From Oscillospiraceae bacterium (lineage in GTDB: Bacteria; Bacillota; Clostridia; Oscillospirales; Oscillospiraceae): 64,000 nt of DNA. Both the position numbers and the translations under genes were made by a program. Below the pieces are notes generated by a model. The model saw only the letters and a list, made by a program, of their open reading frames with translations. It had not been told where the DNA came from and did no database searches. Location: contig CACZDN010000001.1 in the NCBI GenBank assembly GCA_902779945.1, positions 124,001 through 188,000 on the forward strand, in the 5' to 3' direction. Shown one piece after another: positions 34,326-42,846 of this stretch. Position 1 is the first letter of the stretch; each line of letters opens with the position of its first letter.

Positions 34326-35891
34326 ATGGATGCGAGATATTTGCTGGCGGTCGACGCCGGCACCGGCAGCGTACGCGCTGTTCTGTTCGATCTGGAAGGC
34401 AATCAGCTCGGGTGCGTGCAGGAGGAGTGGGAGCACAAGGAGGATCCCCGTTTCCCCGGCAGCATGGATTTTGACTGGGTGCACAACTGGCAGCTCGCCT
34501 CCGGCTGCATCCGGGGCGTGCTGAAGGAGACGGGCATCGACCCGAAGACCGTCGCCGCCGTCTCCACCACCTGTATGCGAGAGGGCATCCTGCTCTACGA
34601 CAAGGACGGCAATGAGATCTGGGCCTGTGCCAACGTGGACGCGCGCAGCAACGACGAGGTGGGGCAGCTCATCGCCATGAACCCGGCGCTGGAAAAGGAG
34701 CTCTATCTCCAGTCCGGCGAGGCCTACGCCCTCGGCGCGCTTCCGCGGCTGCTGTGGGTCAAGAACAAAATGCCGGAGGTCTACGAGAAAACCGCAACCC
34801 TCGGCATGTTCAACGACTGGCTCATTTACAAGCTCACCGGTATTCTCGCGGTCGAGCCCTCCAACGGCTCGACCACCGGCATTCTCGATCTTCAGAGCCG
34901 CAATTGGGACCCCTCGATCGCAGAGCGCTGCGGCCTCCGCTCCGATATCTTCCCTCCCGTTGCGGAAAGCGGCGTGAGGATCGGCGAGGTCAACGCCAGG
35001 GGCGCTTCCGACACCGGCCTTGCCGAGGGGACCCCCGTTGTGGTCGGCGGCGGCGACTGCCAGCTTGGCTGCATCGGCGTTGGTGCGGTGGAGCCGGGCT
35101 CCTGCGCGGTGTTCGGCGGCAGCTTCTGGCAGTATGAGTTCAACACCGCCGACAGCAAGACGGACCCCGACTGCCGTGTGCGCGTCAACTGCCACGCCGT
35201 GCCCGGCGTATGGCAGTTTGAGGCGCTGGCCTTCAAGCCGGGCCTTGTGATGCGCTGGTTCCGGGACGGCTTCTGCCAGCTTGAAAAGAAGCTCGCCGAA
35301 GAGACGGGTGCCGACCCCTACGATCTGATGAACAGGGAGGCCGAGAAGATTCCCGCCGGTTCCTATGGGATGCTGTGCTGCTTCTCGGACGTGATGAACT
35401 TCACGAGCTGGCGGCATGCCGCCCCCACGTTCACGAACTTCGACCTCGACCCCGCGCGCTTCAACCGCTACACCTTCTACCGCGCCATCCTGGAAAACAC
35501 CGCCATGATCACAAAGGGCCACCTGGAGCTGGTGCGAGAATCCACCGGCAACGCGCCGAGTGAGGTCATCTTCGCCGGCGGCGCGAGCAAGAGCCCGCTG
35601 TGGTGCCAGATCCTGGCTGACGTGCTGGGGCTGCCCGTGAAGGTGCCCGTGGTCAAGGAGGCCACCGCGCTCGGCGCCGCGATCCTCGCGGGCTACGGTG
35701 TCGGCATCTACGACAGCATCGCCCACGGCGCCGAAAAATGTGTGAAGTGGGACAAGGTGTTCACGCCGAACATGGAAAACCACAAGGTCTATGAGGCGCT
35801 CTACCCCACCTGGCGCAGGGTCTACGATGCGCAGCTCAGGCTTTCCGATGAGCACGTTACGCGCTACATGTGGAGCGCACCGGGCGTCTGA
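34326..35891 (+). CDS. lsrK: Autoinducer-2 kinase (FGGY family)
   Basis: 521 residues from MDARYLLAVDAG, with GGGAGG upstream. FGGY kinase signs: AVDAGTGSVRAVLFD at the start (first phosphate-binding motif), STTCMREGILLYD, GGGDCQLGCIGVG, and VIFAGGASKSPLWCQILADV near 415. LsrK phosphorylates AI-2 in the cytoplasm; the phospho form is the LsrR inducer. The neighbourhood (lsrR, lsrACDBF) makes AI-2 the likely substrate over another sugar. Followed 40 nt later by a cupin gene. Confidence 0.92.
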   Translation: MDARYLLAVDAGTGSVRAVLFDLEGNQLGCVQEEWEHKEDPRFPGSMDFDWVHNWQLASGCIRGVLKETGIDPKTVAAVSTTCMREGILLYDKDGNEIWACANVDARSNDEVGQLIAMNPALEKELYLQSGEAYALGALPRLLWVKNKMPEVYEKTATLGMFNDWLIYKLTGILAVEPSNGSTTGILDLQSRNWDPSIAERCGLRSDIFPPVAESGVRIGEVNARGASDTGLAEGTPVVVGGGDCQLGCIGVGAVEPGSCAVFGGSFWQYEFNTADSKTDPDCRVRVNCHAVPGVWQFEALAFKPGLVMRWFRDGFCQLEKKLAEETGADPYDLMNREAEKIPAGSYGMLCCFSDVMNFTSWRHAAPTFTNFDLDPARFNRYTFYRAILENTAMITKGHLELVRESTGNAPSEVIFAGGASKSPLWCQILADVLGLPVKVPVVKEATALGAAILAGYGVGIYDSIAHGAEKCVKWDKVFTPNMENHKVYEALYPTWRRVYDAQLRLSDEHVTRYMWSAPGV

Positions 35892-35931
35892 CATCAAGTA
35901 TTACAAATATATAGAGAAAGGATGATATGCC

Positions 35932-36282
35932 ATGTTTGTCGTACATGAAGACGATTTTGAATACCGTTTCGGCAGCAGTGGTCCGAAATATCTGATGAAG
36001 GGACCGCGCATGAATTTCGCGCTGGTCCGCTTTGAGCCCGGTCAGGACTTTCCCGCCCACTACCACAACATCATGGAGGAAAACTTCTATATCCTTGAGG
36101 GCAAGGTGGACATCGTAGTCGACGGCAAGGTCAACACCCTCACCGCCGGGCAGTTCATTCACATCGAGCCGGGCGAGATCCACTATGTCATCAACAACTA
36201 CGATCAGCCCATCAAAATGGTCTCGACTCTCGCCCCCTATCAGGCGGTGGACAAGGTCGAGGTGCCGGACTATCAATACTGA
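35932..36282 (+). CDS. Small cupin-domain protein of the lsr locus
   Basis: 116 residues, a single cupin. The metal motif 1 is HYHNIMEENFYILEG (His, His, Glu) and motif 2 is PGEIHYVIN (His), so the metal site appears complete. Cupins in sugar loci are often isomerases or epimerases. Placed between lsrK and an RbsD/FucU-like gene, in a locus without lsrG, it may isomerise phospho-AI-2 (inference). AGAAAGGATG precedes the start. Confidence 0.85.
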   Translation: MFVVHEDDFEYRFGSSGPKYLMKGPRMNFALVRFEPGQDFPAHYHNIMEENFYILEGKVDIVVDGKVNTLTAGQFIHIEPGEIHYVINNYDQPIKMVSTLAPYQAVDKVEVPDYQY

Positions 36283-36296
36283 GGGAGGGGACGGCC

Positions 36297-36704
36297 ATGC
36301 TCAAAGGAAAAATGATCCATCCCGAAATCATGGAGACGCTGTCTCTGTGCGGTCACGGCTGCAAGGTACTCATTGCGGACGGCAACTACCCCCTCAGGGC
36401 CCGCACGTCGGGTGCGCGCCGGGTCTATCTCGGCCTCACGCCGGGCCTGCCCACAGTGACGGATGTGCTCAGGGCGCTTTTGTCGGTACAGAGCTTTGAA
36501 TCCGCCGAGGTCATGCTCACTGAGGACGGCAGCGATCCCGAGATCTTTGCTGATTTCAAGGATCTCCTGCCGGATATCGAGCTGAAGAAGATCGACAAGC
36601 AGGCTTTCTACGACGCTTGCTGCGAGCCGATGGTGGAGCTTGCCATCTCCACCGGTGAGCAGCGCACCTACGCCAACATTCTGCTGACCGTCGGCTGCTC
36701 GTAA
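36297..36704 (+). CDS. RbsD/FucU family protein of the lsr locus
   Basis: 135 residues. The family hallmark near the N-terminus is GHGCKVLIADGNYPL (conserved His, then ADGNYP with the Asp), and the C-terminus has TGEQRTYANILLTVG with its Tyr. RbsD and FucU are pyranase/mutarotases for ribose and fucose. AI-2 also exists as interconverting cyclic forms, so a mutarotase here would make chemical sense (inference). Starts 14 nt after the cupin; probably last gene of lsrR-lsrK-cupin-rbsD-like unit since a terminator follows. Confidence 0.87.
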   Translation: MLKGKMIHPEIMETLSLCGHGCKVLIADGNYPLRARTSGARRVYLGLTPGLPTVTDVLRALLSVQSFESAEVMLTEDGSDPEIFADFKDLLPDIELKKIDKQAFYDACCEPMVELAISTGEQRTYANILLTVGCS

Positions 36705-36715
36705 GACAGGAAATT

Positions 36716-36741
36716 GGGCCGCCTTCTCTTCAAGGCGGCCC
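36716..36741 (+). terminator. Terminator after the RbsD/FucU-like gene
   Basis: GGGCCGCCTT-ctcttc-AAGGCGGCCC followed by TTCTCATT. A strong 10-bp stem 12 nt after the stop codon. Confidence 0.8.
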
Positions 36742-36771
36742 TTCTCATTCTCCGGAGAGGAGCGTATTCAA

Positions 36772-37704
36772 ATGATTTTACAGATCCTCAACCTGGTTCT
36801 TCCCATTGCCGTTTCCCTCGCGCTTGGTATGATCGGCCGCAGGCGCGGGTGGTTTGGCGTGGAAGGGATCAACGCTTTTAAAAACATCGTCAGCAAGGTG
36901 ATGCTGCCGCTGGTGCTCTTCAACGCCATGTTCACCGCGGAATACTCCGCCTCTGCCTTCTTTACCATTGTTGGCTGTTTTGTCGGTCTTTGCCTTGCGC
37001 TCGCAACAGGATTTGCCCTGCGCCGTGCCTTTCCGCAATTTGGGAAGTACATGCCCTTCATGATCAGCACCTGTGAAAGCGGAATGATCGGCTACCCCCT
37101 CATCGCGATGCTTTTCGGCACGCTGGGAATGCAGCGCTTTGCCATGGCCGACCTGCCGCAGACCGTATTTTTCTTTACGATAGCCGCTTCTCTCCTGCAG
37201 GTGGCGGACGGGCTCAAGCCGTCGGCAGGGTCTTTATTCAAAAACATCTTCACGGCTCCGCCTTTTGTCGGCATGCTGCTGGGTATGATCCCCGGTCTTC
37301 TGAATCTGGACGCCCGCTTTTCTCAGACGGTTTTCTGGGAAACCTATACATCTCTGATCGACTTTCTCACCGGCCCGACCACTGTGCTGATTCTGCTCTT
37401 CCTCGGCTATTCCCTCTCTTTCAGAAAGGAGCTTCTCAAACCGGTAGCCGTGACAAGCCTGCTCCGCTTTCTGGTGATGGGCGCAGTGGGCGCACTGGTT
37501 GCCTTTGTCATCTTCCGCTTTGTGCCCTATGACCGGGTGCTGCTGTTTTCGATCCTGCTGCTGTTCCTTCTGCCGCCTTCCTTTGCGGTGCCGATGTTCT
37601 CCGGGCTGAAAGGATACGAGGAATATATCTCCACAACGATCTCCTTTTCCACGATCATCACGCTGCTGATTTTCATCGTCATGGCGGCTCTCACCCTCGT
37701 ATAA
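36772..37704 (+). CDS. AEC (auxin efflux carrier) family transporter
   Basis: 310 residues with about ten membrane segments in two five-helix halves. The family's conserved stretches are seen: KNIVSKVMLPLVLFNAMF in the first half, FMISTCESGMIGYPLIAMLFG near 95-115, and SFAVPMFSGLKGYEEYISTTISF in the second half. AEC carriers export organic anions such as malate or amino acids. It lies after the lsr terminator but only 31 nt on, with its own GGAGAGG site; whether it belongs to the AI-2 locus is open. Confidence 0.88.
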   Translation: MILQILNLVLPIAVSLALGMIGRRRGWFGVEGINAFKNIVSKVMLPLVLFNAMFTAEYSASAFFTIVGCFVGLCLALATGFALRRAFPQFGKYMPFMISTCESGMIGYPLIAMLFGTLGMQRFAMADLPQTVFFFTIAASLLQVADGLKPSAGSLFKNIFTAPPFVGMLLGMIPGLLNLDARFSQTVFWETYTSLIDFLTGPTTVLILLFLGYSLSFRKELLKPVAVTSLLRFLVMGAVGALVAFVIFRFVPYDRVLLFSILLLFLLPPSFAVPMFSGLKGYEEYISTTISFSTIITLLIFIVMAALTLV

Positions 37705-37827
37705 CGCTGCCGAACGATCTCACGGTCTTTGATCAGGGAATTTTTCGCCTTTGAAGTGAACCCAATCGCTGAAAGCCAGTGAAGAGGCCATTGCGACCTC
37801 AAAAAATTAACAGGGAAGTCCAACGGT

Positions 37828-37994
37828 TAAGGCAACACCGCGCAATCCGCCTGCGGCATCTCCTGGAAAATTTGCGCTCTGATTTCGAGCCTTTTTCTTG
37901 AGGTACACAAAGTACATCTGCGAAAAAGTGCCTTTTTATCAGAGCCCAAATTTTCTCAGGATCTGCTCTTGCCGAATTATGCGGTGTTGCCTTA
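37828..37994 (+). repeat. MITE-like inverted-repeat element, copy 5 (complete)
   Basis: 167 bp from TTAAGGCAACACCGCGCAAT to GAATTATGCGGTGTTGCCTTA; over 90 percent identical by eye to the copy at 8022 and in the same orientation. It lies in the 530-nt gap 37705-38234, where I see nothing else except an unremarkable AT-rich stretch at 37995-38234. Confidence 0.88.
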
Positions 37995-38234
37995 GTATAA
38001 GACTCTCTCCTAAAAAAAGGCTTGAATGGATATCCGAGCAAAAATTGCGTCGGGCGTGATGAAGCTCGCTCACTCCGCCGCACGTCCTCTCAAATTCAAA
38101 CAATCGGCTTTGCATTTGGGAGGAAAACGGAAAAGCGGAATGAAGCGAGTTTCATTTGACGCGGTCAAGGACTTCGACGCAGCATGACGCAATTTCAACC
38201 GGAAGAACTGTCGAGCTTCTGTGAAGGGTTCGCA

Positions 38235-39158
38235 TTACAGCCACTTTTTCTTCTTGAACAGGATCAGGCAATAAACGACGATCACGATGCTTAGAGCAAT
38301 GACTGCCGGGTATCCGAAACGCCATTCCAATTCCGGCATATAGCGGAAATTCATCCCGTACCATCCGGCAATGAGCGTCAGGGGCATGAAGATCGTCGTG
38401 ACGACCGTGAGCAGCGTCATGATCCTGTTCTGGCGCACACCCAGCTGCGCATCGTAAAGATCCCTTACCTGCATTGCGTAATCGCGCAGGGAAGCCGCCG
38501 AGCTGTGCCGCCGCGTTATATAGTTCATAAACAGATGGATATAGCGCAGATTCTCTTCCCGGAAGAAGCCGTTTTCATTCTCTTCCAGCTCCTGTGTCAT
38601 GTCGATGAGCTGCTCATAGTGTACCAGCAGCCTGCGGAGGTCGCTGCGGATCTCATTGACACGCGCCAGATCTCTATGCCCCTGAGAGGACAGGATCGTG
38701 TCCTCGATCTGACTCAGCTCATCTTCATAGCCCTCCATGATTGATAAGTCGTGATCCACGATCTGCTCCAGAAAATCATGCAGGAAGCGTTCCAGACTCG
38801 GCTCCCGCCAGCGTTTCGTGCGGCGGATGGATTGAAGCATCTGTTCCGATTTGCCGCTGTCGTCAATAAAAACGATGCCCTTTTCATCCAGGGCAAAGGC
38901 AAAGCAGAATTCGTTTTCTTTCAGATTGTCCCGGTCGGGGATCTGAAAAGTCCCGGTCAGCGAGTCAAAGTTGACCTCAGCCTTCGTGTTGTGAATGTCC
39001 CGGGCGTCAAGATCCAGCTCGATGCCCATATCGAAGCTCTCCCGCTCGCTCTCCCATTCGGGCGTCGTCAAAATCGCAGCGTACTGCATATCCTTTCTGC
39101 CAAGAATATCAGCCTTTGAACAGGGCTGTACGGTTTCCGCCAAAAGATAATAGCTCAT
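38235..39158 (-). CDS. corA: CorA family Mg2+/Co2+ transporter
   Basis: 307 residues from MSYYLLAET (AAAGGAG upstream). A cytoplasmic N-terminal domain with long helices is followed by two C-terminal membrane segments; the CorA selectivity motif is YGMNFRYMPELEW (GMN near 277-279), then the polar tail FKKKKWL. It forms pentamers passing Mg2+ (or Co2+). Cobalt uptake for the neighbouring cob operon is possible but not shown. Downstream of a TetR gene by 42 nt. Confidence 0.93.
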   Translation of the reverse strand: MSYYLLAETVQPCSKADILGRKDMQYAAILTTPEWESERESFDMGIELDLDARDIHNTKAEVNFDSLTGTFQIPDRDNLKENEFCFAFALDEKGIVFIDDSGKSEQMLQSIRRTKRWREPSLERFLHDFLEQIVDHDLSIMEGYEDELSQIEDTILSSQGHRDLARVNEIRSDLRRLLVHYEQLIDMTQELEENENGFFREENLRYIHLFMNYITRRHSSAASLRDYAMQVRDLYDAQLGVRQNRIMTLLTVVTTIFMPLTLIAGWYGMNFRYMPELEWRFGYPAVIALSIVIVVYCLILFKKKKWL

Positions 39159-39200
39159 AGCTCCGGCTCCTTTCTTCTGATTACCCATTCTTCCCGCTCT

Positions 39201-39740
39201 TTACCGTGCGGGCCGCTGCAGTCCATAGATCCGATGCAGACTTTCCGGCATAGAGGCAAACATCATCTGAACGATTGTTTCGGCCGAGGTAATGTTGTCG
39301 TACAATATCCATTCCCGTGTCATACCGACAGAGCCCATGCAATAAAAACGAATACTGTAAACAAGCTGGGTGTCGAGCGTATCGGCGCCCAGCTTTTCCT
39401 TTGCCAGCCGGATATAGCGATCCGTGAAGTATTCCAGCATGTACTGCCAGAGCGCGTTCTGGGAGGAATCCTCATAGGCCCGGCGATAGAACAGCATCTC
39501 CTGCCGCATCTTGTTCATGCCCGCCGCGGCGGACTCCACCGAGAGGATGTCCGTGCTGTCGGCGTCCTGAAAAAAGATCCAGGCAACCAGATCGTATTTG
39601 TCCTGAAAATGGTAGTAGAAGGTAGGCCGCTCGATCTCCGCCTCCCGGCAGATCTCCGTCACCCGGATCTTGTCCAGGGGCTTTGTCACCAGCAGCCGCT
39701 TCATCGCCGCCGCGATCCACAGCTTCGTCCTCCCCGCCAT
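39201..39740 (-). CDS. TetR/AcrR family regulator
   Basis: 179 residues from MAGRTKLWI; GGAGCGG lies just upstream, and a TTG four codons earlier is less likely. N-terminal HTH TRVTEICREAEIERPTFYYHF-type (IRVTEICREAEIERPTFYY), the C-terminal half binds an unknown ligand. It is divergent from a nitroreductase gene, with a palindrome in the shared control region, so it probably controls that redox group. Confidence 0.87.
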   Translation of the reverse strand: MAGRTKLWIAAAMKRLLVTKPLDKIRVTEICREAEIERPTFYYHFQDKYDLVAWIFFQDADSTDILSVESAAAGMNKMRQEMLFYRRAYEDSSQNALWQYMLEYFTDRYIRLAKEKLGADTLDTQLVYSIRFYCMGSVGMTREWILYDNITSAETIVQMMFASMPESLHRIYGLQRPAR

Positions 39741-39755
39741 ACGCCGCTCCAATCT

Positions 39756-39775
39756 TACAGAATCTATAATCTGTA
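39756..39775. promoter_or_regulatory. Palindrome in the tetR-nitroreductase divergent region
   Basis: TACAGA and TCTGTA around 8 nt, overlapping a TATAGATT-type -10 for the TetR gene. Probable TetR-family operator. Confidence 0.5.
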
Positions 39776-39868
39776 TAGTTTTCTTACTGAATTATACTTC
39801 TGTATGTGGAAACACGCAAGACTTTTTGTTAGGATAAAGCCAGGAAAACAAGAAAGGAAGTTTTGAAC

Positions 39869-40393
39869 ATGACGTTTATGGAACTGGCCCAGAACCGCTA
39901 CTCCGAGCGCTTCTTTGATCCCCGCCCGGTGGAGGACGAAAAGCTGCGGCAGATCCTGGAGGCTGGGCGCATCGTGCCCACCGCCTGCAACTATCAGCCC
40001 CAGCGCTTCTATGTGCTGCGCAGCCCGGAGGCTCTTGAAAAGGTGAAGATGGTAACACCCTTTCACTACAACGCGCCGCTGATGCTGCTGGTCTGCTATG
40101 ACCTGAATACCGTCTGGCAGCAGCCGAGAGACCGGCTGTTCCGGGGCTACAACTCCGGCGAGCAGGACGCCAGCATCGCCGCGACCACCATGATGTACGA
40201 GGCCGAGGAGCTTGGCGTGCACAGCGTGTGGCTGCGCGGCTTTGACGCCAAAACGGTGTCTGAGGTCTTTGAGCTCCCCGAAAACATCATCCCGGTGATG
40301 ATGTTCGCTATGGGCTACCCCTCCGAGAGCAGCAAGCCAAACGCATGGCACTTTAAGCGCAAGCCGCTGGACGAGTTCATTACGGAACTGTAA
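39869..40393 (+). CDS. Nitroreductase family flavoprotein
   Basis: 174 residues from MTFMELAQNRYS (GGAAG 8 nt upstream). FMN-phosphate-binding RYSERFFDP at 9-17, IVPTACNYQPQRFYVL near 37 and the C-terminal GYPSES are family features. It uses FMN and NAD(P)H to reduce nitro or quinone-like compounds. First of three genes; 12 nt before the radical SAM gene. Confidence 0.92.
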   Translation: MTFMELAQNRYSERFFDPRPVEDEKLRQILEAGRIVPTACNYQPQRFYVLRSPEALEKVKMVTPFHYNAPLMLLVCYDLNTVWQQPRDRLFRGYNSGEQDASIAATTMMYEAEELGVHSVWLRGFDAKTVSEVFELPENIIPVMMFAMGYPSESSKPNAWHFKRKPLDEFITEL

Positions 40394-40405
40394 GGAGGGT
40401 CAAAC

Positions 40406-41287
40406 ATGCACTATACCGGAACCCTGTATCGAAATCCCTATGAGCCGCCATCTCCCATGCTGGAGATCACCCAGGGCTGCACCCACAACGCCTGCAAGTT
40501 CTGCACCATGTACAAGGACGTGCCCTTTCGCATGTCCCCGCTGGAATGGGTAGAGGAGGATCTGCGGGAGATCGCCTCTTACGCGCCCGACACCCGGCGT
40601 CTGCAGCTCATCGGGGCGGACCCCTTCTGCATGAGCTTTTCCCGGCTCGACCGCATCTGCGATCTGGTGCATCAAGTTCTGCCCCAGGTGAAGATTATGA
40701 CCATGGCCGCGCGGGTGGACAACGTGAAGAACAAGACCGTGGAGGAGCTGCGCATCCTGCGCGAAAAAGGCATGGTGGAAGTTAACCTCGGCGTGGAAAG
40801 CGGCGACGACTGGACGCTCCGCCGCATCAACAAGGGCTACCAAGCAGCAGACATTTTGGAGCAGACCCGCAAGCTGGACGAGGCGGGCGTCGCCTACTGG
40901 ATGACTTTCCTCAACGGCGTGGCCGGGCGGGAGCACAGCCGCGAACACGCCCTGCACTCCGCCGGGATTTTCAGCCAATGCCATCCCACTGTGGTCGGTA
41001 CCGGCGGCCTGACGCTCTTCCCCGGCACGCCGCTGCTGGATGAGGCGCGGCGCGGCGAGTTTACCCCGCTTTCCGAAAAGGAAATGCTGGAAGAGCTGAA
41101 GCTCTTTGTGGAGAACTTAAACTGCGACTGCGCCTTCATCACGCACCATACGATCTCCGGCGCCAATCTCACCGGGCCGGACTTCCTTGACCGGAAAGAG
41201 AAGATCGTGGCCGCCCTGCAAAACACCATCGGCCACGGCGACCTGGACCGCATGGCCGCCATCCGCAGAAACAAGCGGACGCTGTAA
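40406..41287 (+). CDS. Radical SAM protein, CX4CX2C type
   Basis: 293 residues. The cluster motif is GCTHNACKFCTMYK with C25, C30, C33, that is CX4CX2C and not the common CX3CX2C; this variant is known from a coproporphyrinogen-oxidase-like group in Clostridia. Later motifs: LIGADPF (in place of GGEP), VNLGVESGDDWTLRRINKG and TGGLTLFPGTPLL. Function unknown. It lies between a nitroreductase and a flavin reductase gene, which suggests a small redox or cofactor-modification unit. Confidence 0.87.
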   Translation: MHYTGTLYRNPYEPPSPMLEITQGCTHNACKFCTMYKDVPFRMSPLEWVEEDLREIASYAPDTRRLQLIGADPFCMSFSRLDRICDLVHQVLPQVKIMTMAARVDNVKNKTVEELRILREKGMVEVNLGVESGDDWTLRRINKGYQAADILEQTRKLDEAGVAYWMTFLNGVAGREHSREHALHSAGIFSQCHPTVVGTGGLTLFPGTPLLDEARRGEFTPLSEKEMLEELKLFVENLNCDCAFITHHTISGANLTGPDFLDRKEKIVAALQNTIGHGDLDRMAAIRRNKRTL

Positions 41288-41312
41288 AAACCACAGTCAG
41301 GAGGAGAACACC

Positions 41313-41948
41313 ATGAAAGCCATCATTCTCAACGCAAGTCCCCGCAAGAACTGGAACACGGCGCAGCTTCTGAAGGCGGCCCAGCAGGGCGCGGAGGAAG
41401 CCGGGGCCGAGACCGAATACATCGACCTCTATGACCTGAACTTCACCGGCTGCCGCAGCTGCCTTTTGTGCAAGCGCAAGGACGGTGAACGCTGCAAGTG
41501 CTTCTGGAAGGACGACCTCAGCCCGCTGCTGGATCGCGTCTTTGCCGCCGACGTGCTGCTGATCGGCTCACCCATCTATCTCGGTGACACCACCAGCCAG
41601 TTTCACGCCTTCGTGGAGCGGCTGCACTTCTGCACGCTGTCCTATGACGATTACAGCAGCTACTTCACCGGCAAGATCAACGTGGGCGTGATCTTCACGA
41701 TGAACGCGCCGCAGACCTGCTATCAGCTGCAGTATAAGAAAAAGCTGACCGAACAGGCGAATGCCTTTCGCAGTCTGGGCGGCAGGGTGCAGACCCTGTG
41801 CAGCTTTGACACGCTGCAGGTCAAGGACTACAGCAAGTACAGCATGGCGGGCTTCAACGCCGAGCACAAGAAGACCCATCACGAAAAGCAGTTCCCGCTG
41901 GATCTGGAAAAAGCCCGTCAGATGGGCGCAGAGCTTGTGCGGCTGTAA
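41313..41948 (+). CDS. Flavodoxin-fold NAD(P)H-dependent oxidoreductase
   Basis: 211 residues from MKAIILNASPRK (GGAGGAG upstream). NASPRKNWNTAQLL is the FMN-phosphate loop; IGSPIYLGDTTSQFHAFVERL is the next flavin contact. A cysteine cluster CRSCLLCKRKDGERCKC (47-63) resembles iron-sulfur flavoproteins, which carry a 4Fe-4S cluster; length and spacing fit that group. Last gene of the redox unit, 25 nt after the radical SAM gene. Confidence 0.9.
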   Translation: MKAIILNASPRKNWNTAQLLKAAQQGAEEAGAETEYIDLYDLNFTGCRSCLLCKRKDGERCKCFWKDDLSPLLDRVFAADVLLIGSPIYLGDTTSQFHAFVERLHFCTLSYDDYSSYFTGKINVGVIFTMNAPQTCYQLQYKKKLTEQANAFRSLGGRVQTLCSFDTLQVKDYSKYSMAGFNAEHKKTHHEKQFPLDLEKARQMGAELVRL

Positions 41949-41970
41949 TCCTGATCTCAAATAGAATTCT

Positions 41971-42135
41971 CAGGGCAACACCGCGCAATCCGTCAGCGGC
42001 GTCTTTCGGAAAGCTGCACGCTGGTTTTGAGCCTTTTTCTTGCAATAAACAAAGCATTCCTGCAGAAAACTGCCATCATCAGGAACCCGGTTTTACCCCG
42101 AACTCCGCTCTCACCGAATGATGGGGTATTGCATA
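41971..42135 (+). repeat. MITE-like inverted-repeat element, copy 6
   Basis: About 165 bp from CAGGGCAACACCGCGCAATC to CCGAATGATGGGGTATTGCAT. More diverged than copies 3 and 5 and closest to copy 1 in the right end. It sits between the redox unit and the cob operon terminator. Confidence 0.8.
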
Positions 42136-42171
42136 AGAATTATCGAGAAAGAGTATCAGCCTGCCTGACGA

Positions 42172-42215
42172 CAAAAGCGGAGCCGAAGGATGCAAAACCC
42201 TTCGGCTCCGCTTTG
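42172..42215 (-). terminator. Terminator of the cobalamin operon
   Basis: CAAAGCGGAGCCGAAGG and CCTTCGGCTCCGCTTTTG form a 16-bp stem with a 10-nt loop, 7 nt after the cbiC stop, followed by TTTTGTC on the minus strand. Confidence 0.85.
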
Positions 42216-42222
42216 ACGATGC

Positions 42223-42846
42223 TCACCTTCCACCCGCCTCATAGAGCAGCGCGTTGCAGATTGCCGCGGCGACGTTGCTGCCGCCCTTGCGGCCGAGTGC
42301 GATGATGGCCGGCACCCCATATCGCTCACACACCGCAAGGGCGCGCTCCTTGCTCTCGGTGACGTTGACGAAGCCCACCGGCACGCCGATAACAAGCGCG
42401 GGCCGCAGCCCCTCCTCAATGCGCTCGGCAAGGCGCAGCAGGGCAGTCGGCGCGTTGCCGACCGCAAAGACAGCCCCGGGGTACAGGGCTGCGGCTCGGT
42501 CCATGGAGACGACAGCCCGCGTCGTCCCGCGCGCCTTCGCCTCCCGAGCGACCTCGTCCTCCGCCATGAAGCAGCACGCGTCCATGCCGAGCCTGGAGAG
42601 CGCCGTCCGGTTGATGCCCGAGAGCGCCATGTTGGTGTCCGTGACGATCATCCCGCCGTGCGGGAGCCGTATGCTGCCCTGCGTAAAGCGCAGATTCTCC
42701 GCGTAGTCAAAATCCGCCGTTGTGTGGATCACGCGCAGCACGACGGCCCGGCGCGCCTCCGGCACGCAGATCCCGCGCGCCGCGAGCTCCGTGCCGATGA
42801 GGCGCATACTCTCCCGTTCGATCTCCGAGGGTGTTGTAAAAACCAT
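42223..42846 (-). CDS. cbiC: Cobalt-precorrin-8 methylmutase
   Basis: 207 residues from MVFTTPSEIE; the long upstream extension is another frame of the cobyric acid synthase gene. Catalytic histidine in VIHTTADFDYAENL near 45, then DTNMALSGINR, MAEDEVAREAK and VGVPVGFVNVTESKE. It moves a methyl from C11 to C12 to give cobyrinic acid. Start overlaps the previous stop by 1 nt (TGATG). Last gene of the cob operon. Confidence 0.94.
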   Translation of the reverse strand: MVFTTPSEIERESMRLIGTELAARGICVPEARRAVVLRVIHTTADFDYAENLRFTQGSIRLPHGGMIVTDTNMALSGINRTALSRLGMDACCFMAEDEVAREAKARGTTRAVVSMDRAAALYPGAVFAVGNAPTALLRLAERIEEGLRPALVIGVPVGFVNVTESKERALAVCERYGVPAIIALGRKGGSNVAAAICNALLYEAGGR

